Below are positions 45,975 to 57,960 of a stretch of DNA of 64,000 nt, one piece after another. The notes under the pieces were generated by a model. It was not told where the DNA came from and searched no databases. It saw only the letters and a list, made by a program, of their open reading frames with translations. Origin of the DNA: Allolobophora icterica (Eukaryota; Annelida; Clitellata; Crassiclitellata; Lumbricidae); assembly GCA_963556255.1 (NCBI GenBank), contig OY744605.1:66068202-66132201 (forward strand), in the 5' to 3' direction. The translations under genes and the position numbers were made by a program. Every line of letters starts with the position of its first letter. The stretch's first letter is position 1.

Positions 45975-46500
45975 TCCTCCTCTTTCTTCACCTGCCCTTC
46001 TTCTCCTCTACTCTCTTTCTTTCTTCCTCCTTACTTCCCCATTCCTCCTCCTCTTCTTCCTCCCTTTCCTCTTCATCTTCCTCCTCTTCTTCCTCTTCCT
46101 CCTCTCTCTCTTTTCTTTCTTCCTTTTCCTCTCCTTATCTTGTGGACCTCCATTTACGCCTTCTTTGCATCGTCTTTGTGTCCATTTCCCTCCCTTCTTT
46201 CTCCTCTTCCTCTCTTCCTCCTGTAGACCTCTCTGTCTTCCCTCCTACTTTTCCTGTTCTTCCTGACACACACATACGCACACACACACATATCGACATT
46301 CGTATGTAGGTTCTTCAAGCTATCCACGTTTGTTTCTTTCTCTTCACCTGTCTTTTCTTCTTCTTCTTCTTTCTCCTCCTCTTCCTCCTCCTCTTCCTCC
46401 TGCTCCTTCACTTTTGACCTACATACCTCCATATAAATACATTCCTCGCGTTTTCTTCTCTCTCTTTTCTTCTTCCTTCTGCTCCTACGCCCTCCAACTT
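45975..46500. repeat. Pyrimidine-rich (CTT/CCT) stretch
   Basis: About 500 bp of strongly biased C/T sequence on the plus strand, interrupted by ACACACATACGCACACACAC at 46266-46288. Minus-strand frames give artefactual poly-Glu readings. It could form triplex DNA. Confidence 0.85.
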
Positions 46501-47234
46501 ACTCCCTCGGGTCGAATTCTTTAATTTGTGCAAAGGCTTCAGACAGCATCAACCTCATAAAGCCAATATAAAGGATGAAAGTAGCAGCTTGTTGTATCTA
46601 ACAGCTGCAACAACAGCAGCTGTTACCAGGTTATGCTCCCTGTGACGTTACCATATACACGCCTCTGAGTACCAATAGCACGCCAATATAGGCTTACATT
46701 GCTGCATAAGCTACGCGTCATATTAATAACAGCTAATGTTATGGGCTTGTTGTTCCGTGTTTGTTGCAGACCTGAACGTTCACAGAAATATAGATCAAGT
46801 AGTGCATAATTAGAAAACAGTAAAAGTAACAATGATAAATGAAGCCTTCCCATGTCAATTATAGCGGAATGTATGGACTGTGATCATTTCCTGCTCTTCG
46901 CGGCCATTGAGCCGGAAATGGACGAATAATATTAAGATCCTATATTGACTCGAGGCCAGTACTTCGCAGGACTTAACATAGTTATGAAACAGTATTGAAC
47001 TAATCGACGTACTGTTGATCCGATCAATGTCGAGTGCATATAGATAGGTTTCTTACTCTTTTACGATCTACTTTGGCTCAGTACATTTTATTGACTTTCC
47101 TAGATTTTCTTTAGTTTAATTGGCTCTATTTATTTTTAATGATATATATTAAATACATTATATACATGAAATATGTGACATATATATATATATCCCACGA
47201 ACCAGGACTGCTATGGCCAGGTGACGTAGCTATC
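46501..47234. other. Region without recognised gene
   Basis: No gene, RNA or known repeat is recognised, apart from AT-rich sequence with TATATATATATA near 47180. Confidence 0.4.
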
Positions 47235-47242
47235 ATGCTTGC

Positions 47243-47773
47243 CAGGGCATATTTTAACTGTATAACTAGTGGGACAAATGTCCCAGTAGTGTTAGGATTT
47301 GTCCCAGTAGTGTATGGTTAAAGTATAAGTATATATATAGTGGGACAAAATGTTGGAAGAGTTTTAAGATTTGCCCCAGTAGTAAATTGCCAAAGAGGTC
47401 AGGAACTTTTTCGGGAGATGAATTCCTAAGAAAAGGTCATCAGCTGTTTTCGGGAGGTTACGTTTTCGGGAGATGACTTCCTAAAAAAAGGTCATCAACT
47501 TTTTGGAGGTGAATTCGTTAAAAAAAGTCATCAATTGTTTTCGGGAGATGATTTCGTAAAAAAAGTCATCAACTTTTTTTGAAGAAGAAGAATTCCCAAG
47601 AAAGGGTCATAAGCGGTTTTCGGGAGGTGACTTTTTTGGGAGATGACTTCCTAAAAAAAGGTCATCAACTTTTTTCGGGGAGATAAATTCGCAGAAAAAA
47701 AGTCATCAAAGTTTTTCAGAGACGAGTTCAAAAATTTTGTCCCAGTAGTCAAAAGTCCTTAAAATATGCACTG
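47243..47773. mobile_element. 531-bp TIR element with about 40-bp internal tandem repeats
   Basis: The ends are CAGGGCATATTTTAAC...AGTGGGACAAA and, in reverse complement, CAGTGCATATTTTAAGG...ACTGGGACAAA. The flanks ATGCTTGC (47235-47242) and ATGTTTGC (47774-47781) differ at one base. The core repeats TTCGGGAGATGACTTCCT followed by A-runs and GGTCATCAACTTTTT about seven times. Non-coding. Confidence 0.82.
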
Positions 47774-47918
47774 ATGTTTGCAGATGGTGCAAGGCACCCG
47801 GGCCCACGACCTCCAGGGGCCCACAGAGACGCCAGACAATATTTTTTATAATCACAGTTGAAAGTTTCTTCTTACAATAAATTATTTATCTAATTCACAT
47901 TCCTGCTTATCTGGTGAC

Positions 47919-48280
47919 CAGTGTTTAATCTAGCCCCTCTTCTGGGAGGGGAAACAAGGTTTCTGGGGGAGCAAAGAATTTACACAAGATTTTTTTCATC
48001 CATCTTGAAAAAGTTCGAGACTTTTCCTAATTTCAGAAAAAGTTGGTGACATTTTTTTAGTCCTTTGTCCGATTTGTAACTTTTTGTACAGCAATTACTC
48101 TCTCAAAAAAGGTTGATGACCTTTTTTTTAGGAATTCAACTCTCTGGGGGGAAAACCATGATTCGTTGGGGGCGAAATTTTCCTCCACTAAAGGTCTCTG
48201 CATTGTAATATTGGTGGCCTCTGGGGGAAACATAAATCCTAGGGGGACATTTCCCCCAAAGACGTCTAGATTAAACACTG
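47919..48280. mobile_element. MITE with 9-bp TSD (CAGTGTTTAATCTAG family), copy 3
   Basis: The perfect duplication TCTGGTGAC lies at 47910-47918 and 48281-48289. The termini CAGTGTTTAATCTAG are inverted at the right. The body parallels copy 1 but with one AAAAGTTGATGACC block fewer. Confidence 0.92.
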
Positions 48281-48446
48281 TCTGGTGACAGATCTAGTGG
48301 TTGTGATGTTCGAATGTTTCGACAGTCGACACACTTGCATTACTTCCTTGCTTTACTGCTCTAACATAGCCAGCTGCCAGCCACCGTACTGAACTTATTT
48401 TACTTGATTTTTTTGCTTGTGCTGACGGCTAAGATTATGAATCTAC

Positions 48447-48506
48447 ATTCATTCATTCATTCATTCATTCATTCATTCATTCATTCATTCATTCATTCAT
48501 TCATTC
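48447..48506. repeat. (TTCA)n tetranucleotide array
   Basis: About fifteen perfect ATTC/TTCA units. It directly precedes a GATTTGTATAGTGCCCCAT tail (48510), so it is probably the terminal repeat of a minus-strand CR1/SINE insertion. Confidence 0.95.
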
Positions 48507-48694
48507 GATGATTTGTATAGTGCCCCATTAATGGAACTACTCAGAGGTGCTCCCGACTCCAGCACGTTCAAATAGAAATGGTGTTTCAAAACTTTCTTAC
48601 TCTGCTTATCTGAATATATAGTCGATATTATATTTACTTGTTATATTCGTATCACCATGAAATTCAAGATGTTAACCGTGCTGCTATCATGTCG

Positions 48695-48835
48695 AAATTC
48701 ATCTCTGGTAAATAGGTGTCCCTGCTAGCGGGAGTTAATCACCTCTGGGCCTTCCTTGTCACCTTCTTGATAATGAAATATCACCAACGTATGTACCTTA
48801 ATGTACGGTTACAATAAAGATTTACATATTCTATT
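48695..48835 (+). mobile_element. L2-type non-LTR 3' end, plus strand
   Basis: GGTGTCCCTGCTAGCGGGAG and CTCTGGGCCTTCCTTG followed by ACAATAAAGATTTACAT match the 3' UTR box seen in reverse at 53.45 kb and 59.05 kb. Only the end of the element is present. Confidence 0.6.
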
Positions 48836-48979
48836 AACGCATATAAAAGCGCTAACGTGCGCATGAAATTTATATAGTGCCTTTCTGTTAGCTGCCCTAT
48901 AATAGACCTATGTAAACAAAAAAACTGTAGAAAATTATTCATAAATATGTATACGTACGCATAAGTATAATGCTTGCAT

Positions 48980-49371
48980 TAGAAGTGTACCGATAGCCCT
49001 TTTTGGCGATTATGCCGATATCATAGCCGATTATTGAAATAGCCGATACCGCGTACGAGTCCGATTATTTTGTTGTCGCCCAAAAACTATAGGCACACGA
49101 CGTTGTATAAGGGTTATTAAGGAGTTTCCATTCCTGGTCCTTGGTTTCAACGGTGCCTATAAGTAGTGCAGTGCTAAATATAAAGCAATAATAATAAACA
49201 AAACATAGATATTTGTGCTAATTTTTCTTTTTGTAACGATTATTGTGCAAAAAACGTTAATTATAAAGTAATTTGCATCGGCGCCGATTATTTTTTGCCA
49301 ATGCAAATTATGCCGATACCTCTAATAATCGGCCCGATTACGAATGCTGCCGATGCATTGGTACAGCTCTA
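48980..49371. mobile_element. hAT-type MITE, TAGAGCTGTACCAATGCATCG-like termini
   Basis: The perfect duplication GCTTGCAT lies at 48972-48979 and 49372-49379. The termini TAGAAGTGTACCGATAGCC and, in reverse complement, TAGAGCTGTACCAATGCATC are imperfect repeats. The interior is rich in GCCGAT words (for example AGCCGATTATTGAAATAGCC). Non-coding. Confidence 0.85.
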
Positions 49372-49479
49372 GCTTGCATATTGTATTATGTTGTATCTAG
49401 CAATTTATAAAGCGCCTCTCGCAGAATAACTATTCAGAGGGACTCTCAACACAGAACCCTCGGGGAAACAGAAATGTTT

Positions 49480-50275
49480 TATCGTAATCGTAATTTCGAG
49501 ACTTCTACAGCGCCCAAAAAGCTACGTCGCGGGAACCAGCTTATTCACAGGCGCTTAGTCAAATCAAAATCGATAGGCAGGGGGGTGTCGAATCGGTTCC
49601 AGGTCAAGATCCAAAGGAGTCAGTCAAGTAGGCAGTAAGACGGCTAAGGTGGGTGGTGTTTAGGGTTTACACGGCGAGGGAGGTAGGGAGAGGAGGAATC
49701 GGGATAGGATTTGTGAAAGAGCAGTGTTTTCAGTTTTGTGTGAAAGACCTGTGGAGAAATAGCAAGTGGTGAGGTTTTGGTGAGTTCGTAGGATGGATCT
49801 GAAATTTCTCGCAGTACTTGTGGGAGTTTGTTCCAGAGGGGTGGGACAGCTATGGCTATGGAGCGATTTGCAAATTTTAGTGATGAGGTGATGGAAGGGC
49901 GGAGAAGTGTTAGGGCAGAAGAGGAGCGGGTTGAGCGGAGTGGTTGGACCGTGAACAACTGTCGGAGATAGGAAGGCTGGGAGGATTGGAGTGTATTGTA
50001 GATGAGTGATATGACTTTATATTCTATTCTTTCGGGTACCAGTGGAGAGATTTGAGGACAGAGGTGATGTGGTGGTGCTTGGGGGTTTTGGTCACAGCAC
50101 GGGCAAGTGCGTTTTGAATGGCTTGAAGGCGGTTTATTTGAGTGATGTCGATGTTTAAGAAGAGTGCATTGCAGTAATCTAATTTTGCGTGGACTATAGA
50201 AGTGGCTATTGTGGATGCAGTTTTGAAGTCTAGCATTGGGCGAATTCTGCGAAGGTCACGGATTTGCAAGGGAAC
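49480..50275 (-). pseudogene. CR1-type ORF2 C-terminal part, minus strand
   Basis: Minus-strand readings in order: IRPMLDFKTASTIATSIVHA, KLDYCNALFLNIDITQINRL, then SVLKSLHWYPKE, a frame change, then RSIAIAVPPLWNKLPQVLRE and LKTLLFHKSYPDSS. The 3' tail near 49490 contains GTCGTAGCGCTGTAGAAGT-like sequence. The 5' part is missing. It is the same family as 6362-6590 and 29489-30235. Confidence 0.8.
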
Positions 50276-51027
50276 GCAAGACCGATGAGGAAAAGCCAGT
50301 CAATAGTTTGGCCTTGAGCAGAGGGGGAAGGTTATTCCAGGTCGTGGGACCCACTACAGCAAACGTCCTGTGCTGGGCCAAGGCAGTCTTGAGGACTTTA
50401 TTACGCCCGAAGGCAGAAAGAACAAGTCAAATTACACAGTAGTAAAACATACACGCTGCATAAACCGAATTTCAAACGCACAAACTATGAAAATTAAACA
50501 CAACCTCAAAAGGACAAACTACGAAAATTAAACATAATTTCAAATGCACAAACTAAGAAAATGATCGTAAATGGCAGTTGTGAGACTATATTTGCTATTC
50601 AAAATGACAACGAGTTCAGAATCATAAAGGAAATGCTCTCCAAAGTAACACCATAAAATATTTTGAAGGTTAGATGTTGAACGAGCTATTCGCCAATAGA
50701 ACATCATGCGACGTTTCTTAATATGTGATGCAAGTCCAATCTGCCAAGGCCACAGATGAAGCCTTTAACAGATTCCCATTTATTGAAACCAAATAACTTT
50801 CTATATGCAGAGTTCCAACATGCATTCAGTTCATCTTCCTGTTTCACCGTATATCTAACTACGGCTGAGGCGTTAGTTAATATTAGTAAACAATAGCTTT
50901 CTTGCAGGGATAGATGAACCAGCTCGTTAAGATCTTTGGCACGTGCGTAGATGCGATTACAGGCGGAAAAGAAAGACCGTCTCACAGCTTCTGTGTTAAA
51001 ACTAAGCGATTTACCTTGGTTAATTAT

Positions 51028-51404
51028 CAGGGCTGTAGTCGAGAGTATACGCGGGTATACAGCGTGTATACTCACCTCTAGAGAAATTTGAGAGCGTAGG
51101 CCTATACTCAGGGCTCTAGACGAGGGTATACGCAATGAAATTTTGAGCAATGAAATTTTGAGAAAAAAGAGAGGTTTTGAAAGGTTTTAGGGCGAATGAC
51201 TAAAAAAAAGGTCATCAACTTTTTTCAGAGACGAAATCGTAAAAAGTCAGAAAATTTTCAGAGAATTGGAAACAAGTCTGAAATTTTTCTTAGACGAATT
51301 CCTAAAAAAAGGTCTTCACATTTTTTTAGGGTGACACCAGCCCTAGTGACGCTGCTGCTCACCGGTAGCGTATACTCACCTCAAATTTTACCACTACAGC
51401 CCTG
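51028..51404. mobile_element. hAT-type MITE, CAGGGCTGTAGT termini, inside the reverse transcriptase
   Basis: The perfect duplication TTAATTAT lies at 51020-51027 and 51405-51412. The ends CAGGGCTGTAGT / ACTACAGCCCTG are perfect 12-bp inverted repeats. Excision of the element plus one duplication restores GVIINQGKS in frame. The interior has GTATACGCGGGTATACAGCG palindromes and the GGTCATCAACTTTTT motif. Confidence 0.93.
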
Positions 51405-52003
51405 TTAATTATCACACCCAAGTATTTTATTGAATGCACCCATGGAATCGAGGCGTCCTCCAGAGTCATGGGAGCAATTGCAAGTTTAGCCAATTTACCT
51501 ACAGCGATGCAACAAGACTTGGAAGGATTAAACTGCAGCGACAAATCATTAGAAACAGACATAGGGCCTACATAGGTCAAGCATGTTTTGCAACCCATTA
51601 ACTGTTAACAGAATGGCATAATAATAACTGTCGTCCGCGTATAGAGCAGGCAGCCAATAAATAGGGAGTTGATGTGGTATCCTATATCAAGTTGGCGCAG
51701 TCGAACAACAAACAAATTGATGAATATGTTGAAGAGGGAGGGTGATAGAACACTCCTCTGTCTCACACCAAATGTTACTGAGAAGCAGTGCGAAAAGCAG
51801 CTACCCCAGCGTACTTTGACCAGTAGTTTGCAATACCAATTTTCTAAAATAGATACTATAGCAGATGGTATACCCGCTTGTAACAATGAGTCAAATAGTT
51901 TGTTATGCACAATACTGTCAAAAGCTTTTCTAATTTCCAAAGAAGCCATGAATACATTTTTAGCCCTGGGAACAAAAAGATTAAACCGATTTACAGAGCG
52001 CAG

Positions 52004-52068
52004 ATCTGCAATCTGCATCTTCTTCTCGCTCATTGCCAATGAGCGAGAAGAAGATGCAGATTGCAGAT
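52004..52068. repeat. 65-bp near-perfect palindrome
   Basis: A 32-bp arm (52004-52035) is perfectly inverted at 52037-52068 with a single C between. The arms include GCATCTTCTTCTCGCTCATT. It sits exactly where the reverse transcriptase frame breaks. It is either an inverted duplication formed during repair or an assembly artefact. Confidence 0.95.
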
Positions 52069-52439
52069 AGCTATATCAAAATCAGACAGCAGGGATAAGA
52101 GAGCAGTTTCGGTGGAATGATGGCCCCCTGAAGGCAGATTGGGCGGCTGGCATGAAGCCCAGCTTGCTCAAAGTAGAGGAATAGCTGGAGTGAAACTAGT
52201 CTTTCAAGGGTCTTTGACAGGAAAGAAAGATGGGAGATGGGCCGGTAATTTTGACAGGCATTTTGGTCAAGGTTTTGCTTTTTCAAGGTCGGGAAAACAA
52301 TAACCCGTTTTGGGGAAGCAGGTAGATAATCTTCAGAAAGCGACTTGTTAAATATATAAACTAGAAATGGACCTAAATCGTCTAAAATGTTCACCAAAAT
52401 AAATGGGGGAAGAGGGTCCAGTTCGCATGATTTTTTTAC

Positions 52440-52943
<504 letters not shown>

Positions 52944-53334
52944 ATATACTTTAACGCTTCAGCCAACGCATAGGCCTAGGCCTATATCTACCTCAGGGTG
53001 ACGCTTCTTTACCAGGAGTTTCCATAATATATTGATTCATTCAGGGTAAGTATAGGCCTAAGTCAGGCTAAGTGTGTATGCTATATGCTATCTTTAATTT
53101 GTTATGCTTGTCCGTTTTTCGCGGGAATGGTAGGCCTGTCGTATTTTCCTTGGGAAACATTCATTTAATTTTGCTTAATGATATTATTTTTGTTTTGTTT
53201 TTAGAAACACTCGATATATCTTTTCGGAATTAACTACGAAAGAAGCACAAAGAGATTCAAGAACACAATTTAAGTAACTGCGTGGATTTGCGAAACGCAA
53301 GTGACATCAGTCAGACTTCTTCAAGCTCAAGATA

Positions 53335-53640
53335 TCAAATCAAATCAAATCAAATCAAATCAAATTTATTCCTGCAACCAATCAACATAAACTAAAAAGT
53401 AACAGCAATAACAATCTTTTCGTAGCTAGTTGGTTACAGAGGGCACCCAAAAGGGATCAAAGATCCCGCTAGTAGGGGCACCTAATTACCAGGTGTAGTA
53501 AGACTCATGACGGAGGATAAGGCAAGCACATTAGGGGGAGCCAGCAGAGGTAAGTTAGTATTAGGGAGTAAGAGATAGAACGATAGGCAATAAAGCGAAA
53601 AATATCTTAGCCAAGATAGCAAAAAAATCTTGATTTCCTG
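53335..53640 (-). mobile_element. L2-type non-LTR 3' end, minus strand
   Basis: An AAATCAAATCAAATCAAATC tail, CAATCAACATAAACT, and the 3' UTR box GGGATCAAAGATCCCGCTAG match the ends at 3540 and 58912. Only the 3' part is present. Confidence 0.7.
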
Positions 53641-54150
53641 TCCTTTTCTACGTTCTGCGAAATCAGATGAACTTGCGTTTGATTCTAAGGATGGATTATA
53701 GGTAACATATTCATCCAGTCAGCGAGAACTTCTGTATTTATTGTGATGCGCGGGGAAAGTCTCCCGCGACGTATGGGGCCTAGGCCCCTATATTATATAT
53801 GATAAGCGAGCCGCTCTGTGTTAGGTTGTCTGAATTACGCCGCTGCTCTTTTCAGCCTGCTGCCCGCGCTTGTATTTATGTTGCAGCGTTGCCTGACAGG
53901 CGAATAAGTCTTCTCTCGCAGAGTCGGTTGCAACTGGGAGAATCACCACGCAGGTGCATTCGCTGACAATTAGTACTTTTTGAAGAAGACACGACGAGAA
54001 AAGATTTAATCGGATTATCTGTTTCGTCGTATAATAGGGGAGATAGCCTGCAGCAGGAATTACCGGCGGCTCTACTATAGATAAGCGTGTGTTTTGACGT
54101 GGCATTCCTCAAAGGCTGCACGGTTACAGAGAGCTACAATCGAAGCATTT
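53641..54150. other. Region upstream of the GPCR gene
   Basis: No coding sequence is recognised. It is moderately GC-rich at 53730-54120 and may hold the GPCR promoter; no TATA box or initiator is convincing. Confidence 0.35.
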
Positions 54151-54253
54151 GTTGCGACGTTCTCGAACAAGACGTAAACACTACAGGAGCTGTATAAATC
54201 TAAGTAGGTTAGACTACCATAGGGAAACTAGAGGAACTACAACGAGCTCTATT
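54150..54253 (+). other. Possible GPCR 5' UTR exon (3' edge)
   Basis: A strong donor CTATT|GTAAGTATTTT lies at 54253/54254, and a good acceptor GCATTTTTCAG|AC at 54681/54682 precedes the GPCR start codon by 125 bp. They suggest a non-coding first exon and a 428-bp 5' UTR intron. The exon's 5' edge is unknown. Confidence 0.35.
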
Positions 54254-54806
54254 GTAAGTATTTTATACGTTTACGCTATTTTAATTTAGACGTGAGAACT
54301 ATACACGTTGTAGGCCTATAGGCTATATCCAAGATAGGAGGGCCTTCTCGTAATACTTTAAACACGATATAGGAACTGCACTGGATGCTCAGATCTGAGA
54401 ATTACGAAACAAACTTTAAATGAGACATGAAACTGTATTAATTTTATGGAAATACAAGTATAACTAGCCTACGTATTTTAGACTCATATATACTTATCTA
54501 CGTAGATATTAACATATTTCAGACGCATTTTAAACGAAGTGTAGGTCTCATATAGGTCTTGGGTTTTAAATGAATAAAAACTAAAAGTACGGATTAATTG
54601 ATTCTCTGAAAACCGAGAAAGGTAGAGCTATTCATTTAATCTACCTAATTTAGTTACGTATTATAACGTAGCATTTTTCAGACGACGTACCTTAAGCAAG
54701 GCAAAGGCTCCTCATAAGGGACTTTAATTTGCGTTAATCTAGACTCGGACTTAAGCTGAGACAAAGAAACTGCGAATCGTATCAGGACCCCATAGCGTGT
54801 GTTGAA

Positions 54807-55565
54807 ATGGAACGACAAGCGAACTCTGCACAGCCGGACAACACGTCGTCTCTTACGAACAGCAACGCAACCGTCTCTGACCGGTCGTCTGTGTCGGGCG
54901 TGGCAGCCAACACCCAGGCGGTCCTTGTGGTCGTCTACGCGACCACGGCACTCCTCTCGATACTGGGCAACCTCCTCGTCATCGTGGTCTTCGTCATCGG
55001 GCGCCAGCCGAGAACCTCTCTGCGTCGGTACCTGGCCAGCCTGGCAGTATCCGACCTCATCATGGCCATCTTCTGCATGCCCTTCACCTTCAGCTATACC
55101 ATGCTCAACCACTGGGTCTTTGGCCCCTTCGTCTGCACCGTCGTCCTCTACATGCAGGCCGTCGCCGTCACCGCAAGCGTCGGCACCAGCACGGCCGTCG
55201 CTGTCGATCGCTACCTTGCCGTCGCCCATCCCCTTCGGAGGGCCCGACTCCGGAGCTGGACCGCCGTCGCAGCCGTCTGGGCCATCGCCGGTTCCGTCTC
55301 GGTGCCACAGCTCGTCGTTGGACGAATTGGCAACTACTTATCGCCGGAGGGAGTGGAAGTGACCGAGTGCACGGAGGAGTGGCCCGAACCGAAGCAGGAA
55401 CTGAGGCGAGCCTACACGTTCTTCGTGCTGGCGGCAACTTTTCTGCTGCCGCTCGGAGTGACGGCGTTCGCCTACTCGTTCATTGGAAGGGACCTGTGGA
55501 AGAGGAAGGTCCCTGGAAATCCGAACGAACAGCGAGATAACTTGCAGTTGAAATCAAAGCGAAAG
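54807..55565 (+). CDS. Class A peptide-type GPCR, coding exon 1 (TM1-TM5)
   Basis: It encodes the first 253 residues of a seven-transmembrane G protein-coupled receptor at the plasma membrane. The N-terminus has N-glycosylation sequons (NTSS, NATV). Class A landmarks are GNLLVIV in TM1 (Asn55), LAVSD in TM2 (Asp83), Cys110 at the top of TM3, DRY at 134-136, Trp158 in TM4, the loop-2 Cys188 in TECTEEWPEP, and LLPLG in TM5 (Pro215). The exon ends AAG|GTAAGACT in intracellular loop 3, phase 0. CTVVLYMQAVAVTASV followed by AVDRYLAVAHPLR recalls NPY/RYamide/luqin/tachykinin-related receptors; the ligand cannot be named. The exon is much more GC-rich than its surroundings. Reading through the donor runs into a stop soon after. 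Confidence 0.9.
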
Positions 55566-55923
55566 GTAAGACTGATGATCCCGTACTCTGTAGGGACGAA
55601 ACTGGCATTGGGTTGGGGGGGGACGAAGCTGAAGCCCCCAAAATAAATCAATCCGTTGTATGTCTACGGCTAAAAATTCGTTTGAACACTGTATTCATGT
55701 CGCCATGCTCAAGTCTTAAGCCTCCCCCCCCACCAAAAAGGGAAGTCCTTATAGTTACGTTCCTGGTACTCTGTATGCAATTATGCATGTATGTAATTAA
55801 AAAGACCCGAAAATGTCGGCCTACCGCCTACATCAGCTGAAAAGATTCTTGAGTCATTTCTGGCGATGAAGTTCTAATTAGAGTGGGATACTGTTCAGTT
55901 GCTATCTCTTAAGCAAACAGGGA

Positions 55924-56298
55924 CCACACGAACCAAACACCCACGTCAAAACTTATTCCCAGGACGTATGTAATAAACATGCACCATGGTATTTATTTTT
56001 GAATTTCTGTGGATGTGAGCCACTCCAAAATACTTTCTACAGCATCTCTGAACTAGAGAAACCGAATATGCATCTGGCTACCTGCAGTACGACTGTTTGA
56101 TGCTCCTCTGCAGTATAGGCTATATCGTTTAAAGTGTGCTATGTGGCTGTGTCGGCACAGAATGAAATCCAGAATTCGCACCCTGTGACCTTAAATCACC
56201 CGGTGTTAAACAAGTATAGTTCCATCTGGAGTATATCTACTTCTGTCTTCGCAGTAGATCAAAGTTCGATGCTGTATATCACTCGTGTCAGCAATAAA
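55924..56298. repeat. Intronic direct repeat, copy A
   Basis: From CACACGAACCAAACACC to CACTCGTGTCAGCAATA. It is closely similar to 57961-58337 in the same orientation, with small indels and substitutions. The two are 2.0 kb apart. I recognise no termini or target duplication. Confidence 0.9.
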
Positions 56299-56299
56299 T

Positions 56300-57344
56300 A
56301 GTATTTATTTATTAGTATTTAAGAGGCTGTGGTTCAAATGGGCACAAGAGCTTCTCTGATAACGTGCAGTTTGCTGCAGATTCGTATGGCCTACTCAATC
56401 TCAGATGATTGCTGCAAAATGTTGAACCCAGCTGCGACACTGCATATAGCAAGTTAATGTTCTCGCGAAGTCGGCCAATTCCCGTCGCATCGATCAATTT
56501 TTGTCTCATTGGCTATCGCCTGTCTCCAGCTGTCTACCGCTTTCGGAATCTGTATACAACATTACGAATTTCCGACTCGTGAACTCAGTTCCATTATCCG
56601 TCTTTTGTTCCGTAAATCGTGGTATCCATCGCAGAACTCTGTATTCATCGACCCATGAGAATGCGGCTCTTAATCGAATCCATGTATGTGTGCTGCACTC
56701 CGGTGGATGAGTAAGAGGGATGGGTGGTTGGTTGGGGTGAAGGCCCGAGGGCAGAATCGTTATGAATTGGATGTGCATTCGAGTGCGGGAAGACCAATGG
56801 GCATTCCTAGTGAATGCATGTAAAGCTTGAATGGTCCAGAGCAGGGTGAGGTTTACGCTTTCCCGTTACAAACCGCATCCCATTCTAAACGCTTGATCAA
56901 TTGCATTTCGTTTGTCGATTACGCCCTTTCAATGTCAAGCTACCGAGAAGCGTTTCTGGCATGAAATCCCCGAGGAAATAGGTGAGTTGTAAGACATAAC
57001 TATGCTGGGAACGCCTTTCAAAGGCACATATAGAAGGTGCCATGTAAATGTGATTTTACATTGACCTCAAAAGACCCAACCTGCCAACTCATTGTCGTCG
57101 TTCAAATCAATTGCTACGACTCACTGTTTATTCTGCCGTTGCATGATTTCCTATTGGCCCTATAGAGGCTCATGCCTCTAATTCGGAGTGGCAGACTATG
57201 TATGCAAGCGTAAGATATCCTTTAAATAAGCAAATCAATAAATTGCGATACAACAGCAACAATATTGCTGGTTCGTGGTATCAATAAGATTCTTCCTTAT
57301 ATTTCCCTGGGACGCGACAATCCCCTCGTCCATCTATTCACCCA
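56300..57344. other. GPCR intron, no recognised element
   Basis: No gene or clear repeat, apart from a short CR1-like tail (GAAGGTGCCATGTAAATGTG) at about 57033. The sequence between the two direct repeats may belong to the duplicated locus. Confidence 0.4.
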
Positions 57345-57776
57345 CCCACCCACCCACCCACCCATCCATCCATCCATCCATCCATCCATCCATCCATCCA
57401 TCCATCCATCCATCCATCCATCCACCCACCCATGGTGCACCCATCCATCCATCCATCCATCCATCCATTATTTTATTTTTTATTTATATCGAACATTTTT
57501 AACGCGCGCAAAGTCACACAGGAGTGCGAATCTATCCATGCATCCATCCATCCATCCATCCATCCATCCATCCATCCATCCATCCATCCATCCAGCCAGC
57601 CAGCCAGCCAGCCAGCCATCCACCCACCCATCCATCCATTCAATACATCCATCCATCCATCCATCCATCCATCCATTCAATCCATCCATCCATCCATCCA
57701 TCCATCCAATCCAATTCATCCATCCATCCATCCATCCATCCATCCATCCATCCATCCATCCATCCATCGAACTCAG
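57345..57776. repeat. (CCAT)n array, interrupted
   Basis: Long runs of ATCC/CCAT with CCAC and CCAG variants, interrupted at 57470-57535 by unique sequence. Ile-His-Pro-Ser readings on one strand and Met-Asp-Gly-Trp on the other are artefacts of the repeat. Confidence 0.97.
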
Positions 57777-57960
57777 CTGACTGACTACCGACGTCTTATA
57801 TCCTCACAGCTCTAGCTAGGTGAGAAAACAAGCCATCTAGCGGTCGCTCAGTGAGACATTTCGGCCAAACGTTCCTCGTTTTATGGCGACGTCGCAAATC
57901 TTGAAACCCTGCAGGAGGCCTTAGCGGTTTATGATCGCCAACTGGAACGCCAGTAATCAA

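Larger units (their letters stand above)
50440..52400 (-). mobile_element. CR1/L2-like reverse transcriptase pseudogene, minus strand
   Basis: In minus-strand order: NYRPISHLSFLSKTLERLVS (52.2 kb), a break at a 65-bp palindrome, VFMASLEIRKAFDSIVHNKL (motif A), FGVRQRSVLSPSLFNIFINL (motif B region), LLYADDSYYYA (catalytic YADD, about 51640), FNPSKSCCIAVGK, WVHSIKYLGVII, then a 377-bp MITE, NQGKSLSFNTEAVRRSFFSA and LNACWNSAYRKLFGFNKWES. Frame changes make it a pseudogene, and both ends are unclear. Confidence 0.82.

Noticed and set aside
46154..46432. Glu-rich minus-strand protein
   Set aside because: It is the translation of a CTT/CCT-rich simple sequence, with no conserved motif or splice context.
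54678..55229. 183-codon Asp/Gly-rich frame on the minus strand
   Set aside because: It is the antisense shadow of the GC-rich GPCR exon, and the sense strand has all the receptor landmarks.
57265..57815. Open frames of His-Pro-Ser-Ile or Met-Asp-Gly-Trp repeats
   Set aside because: They are translations of the CCAT array in different frames and strands.
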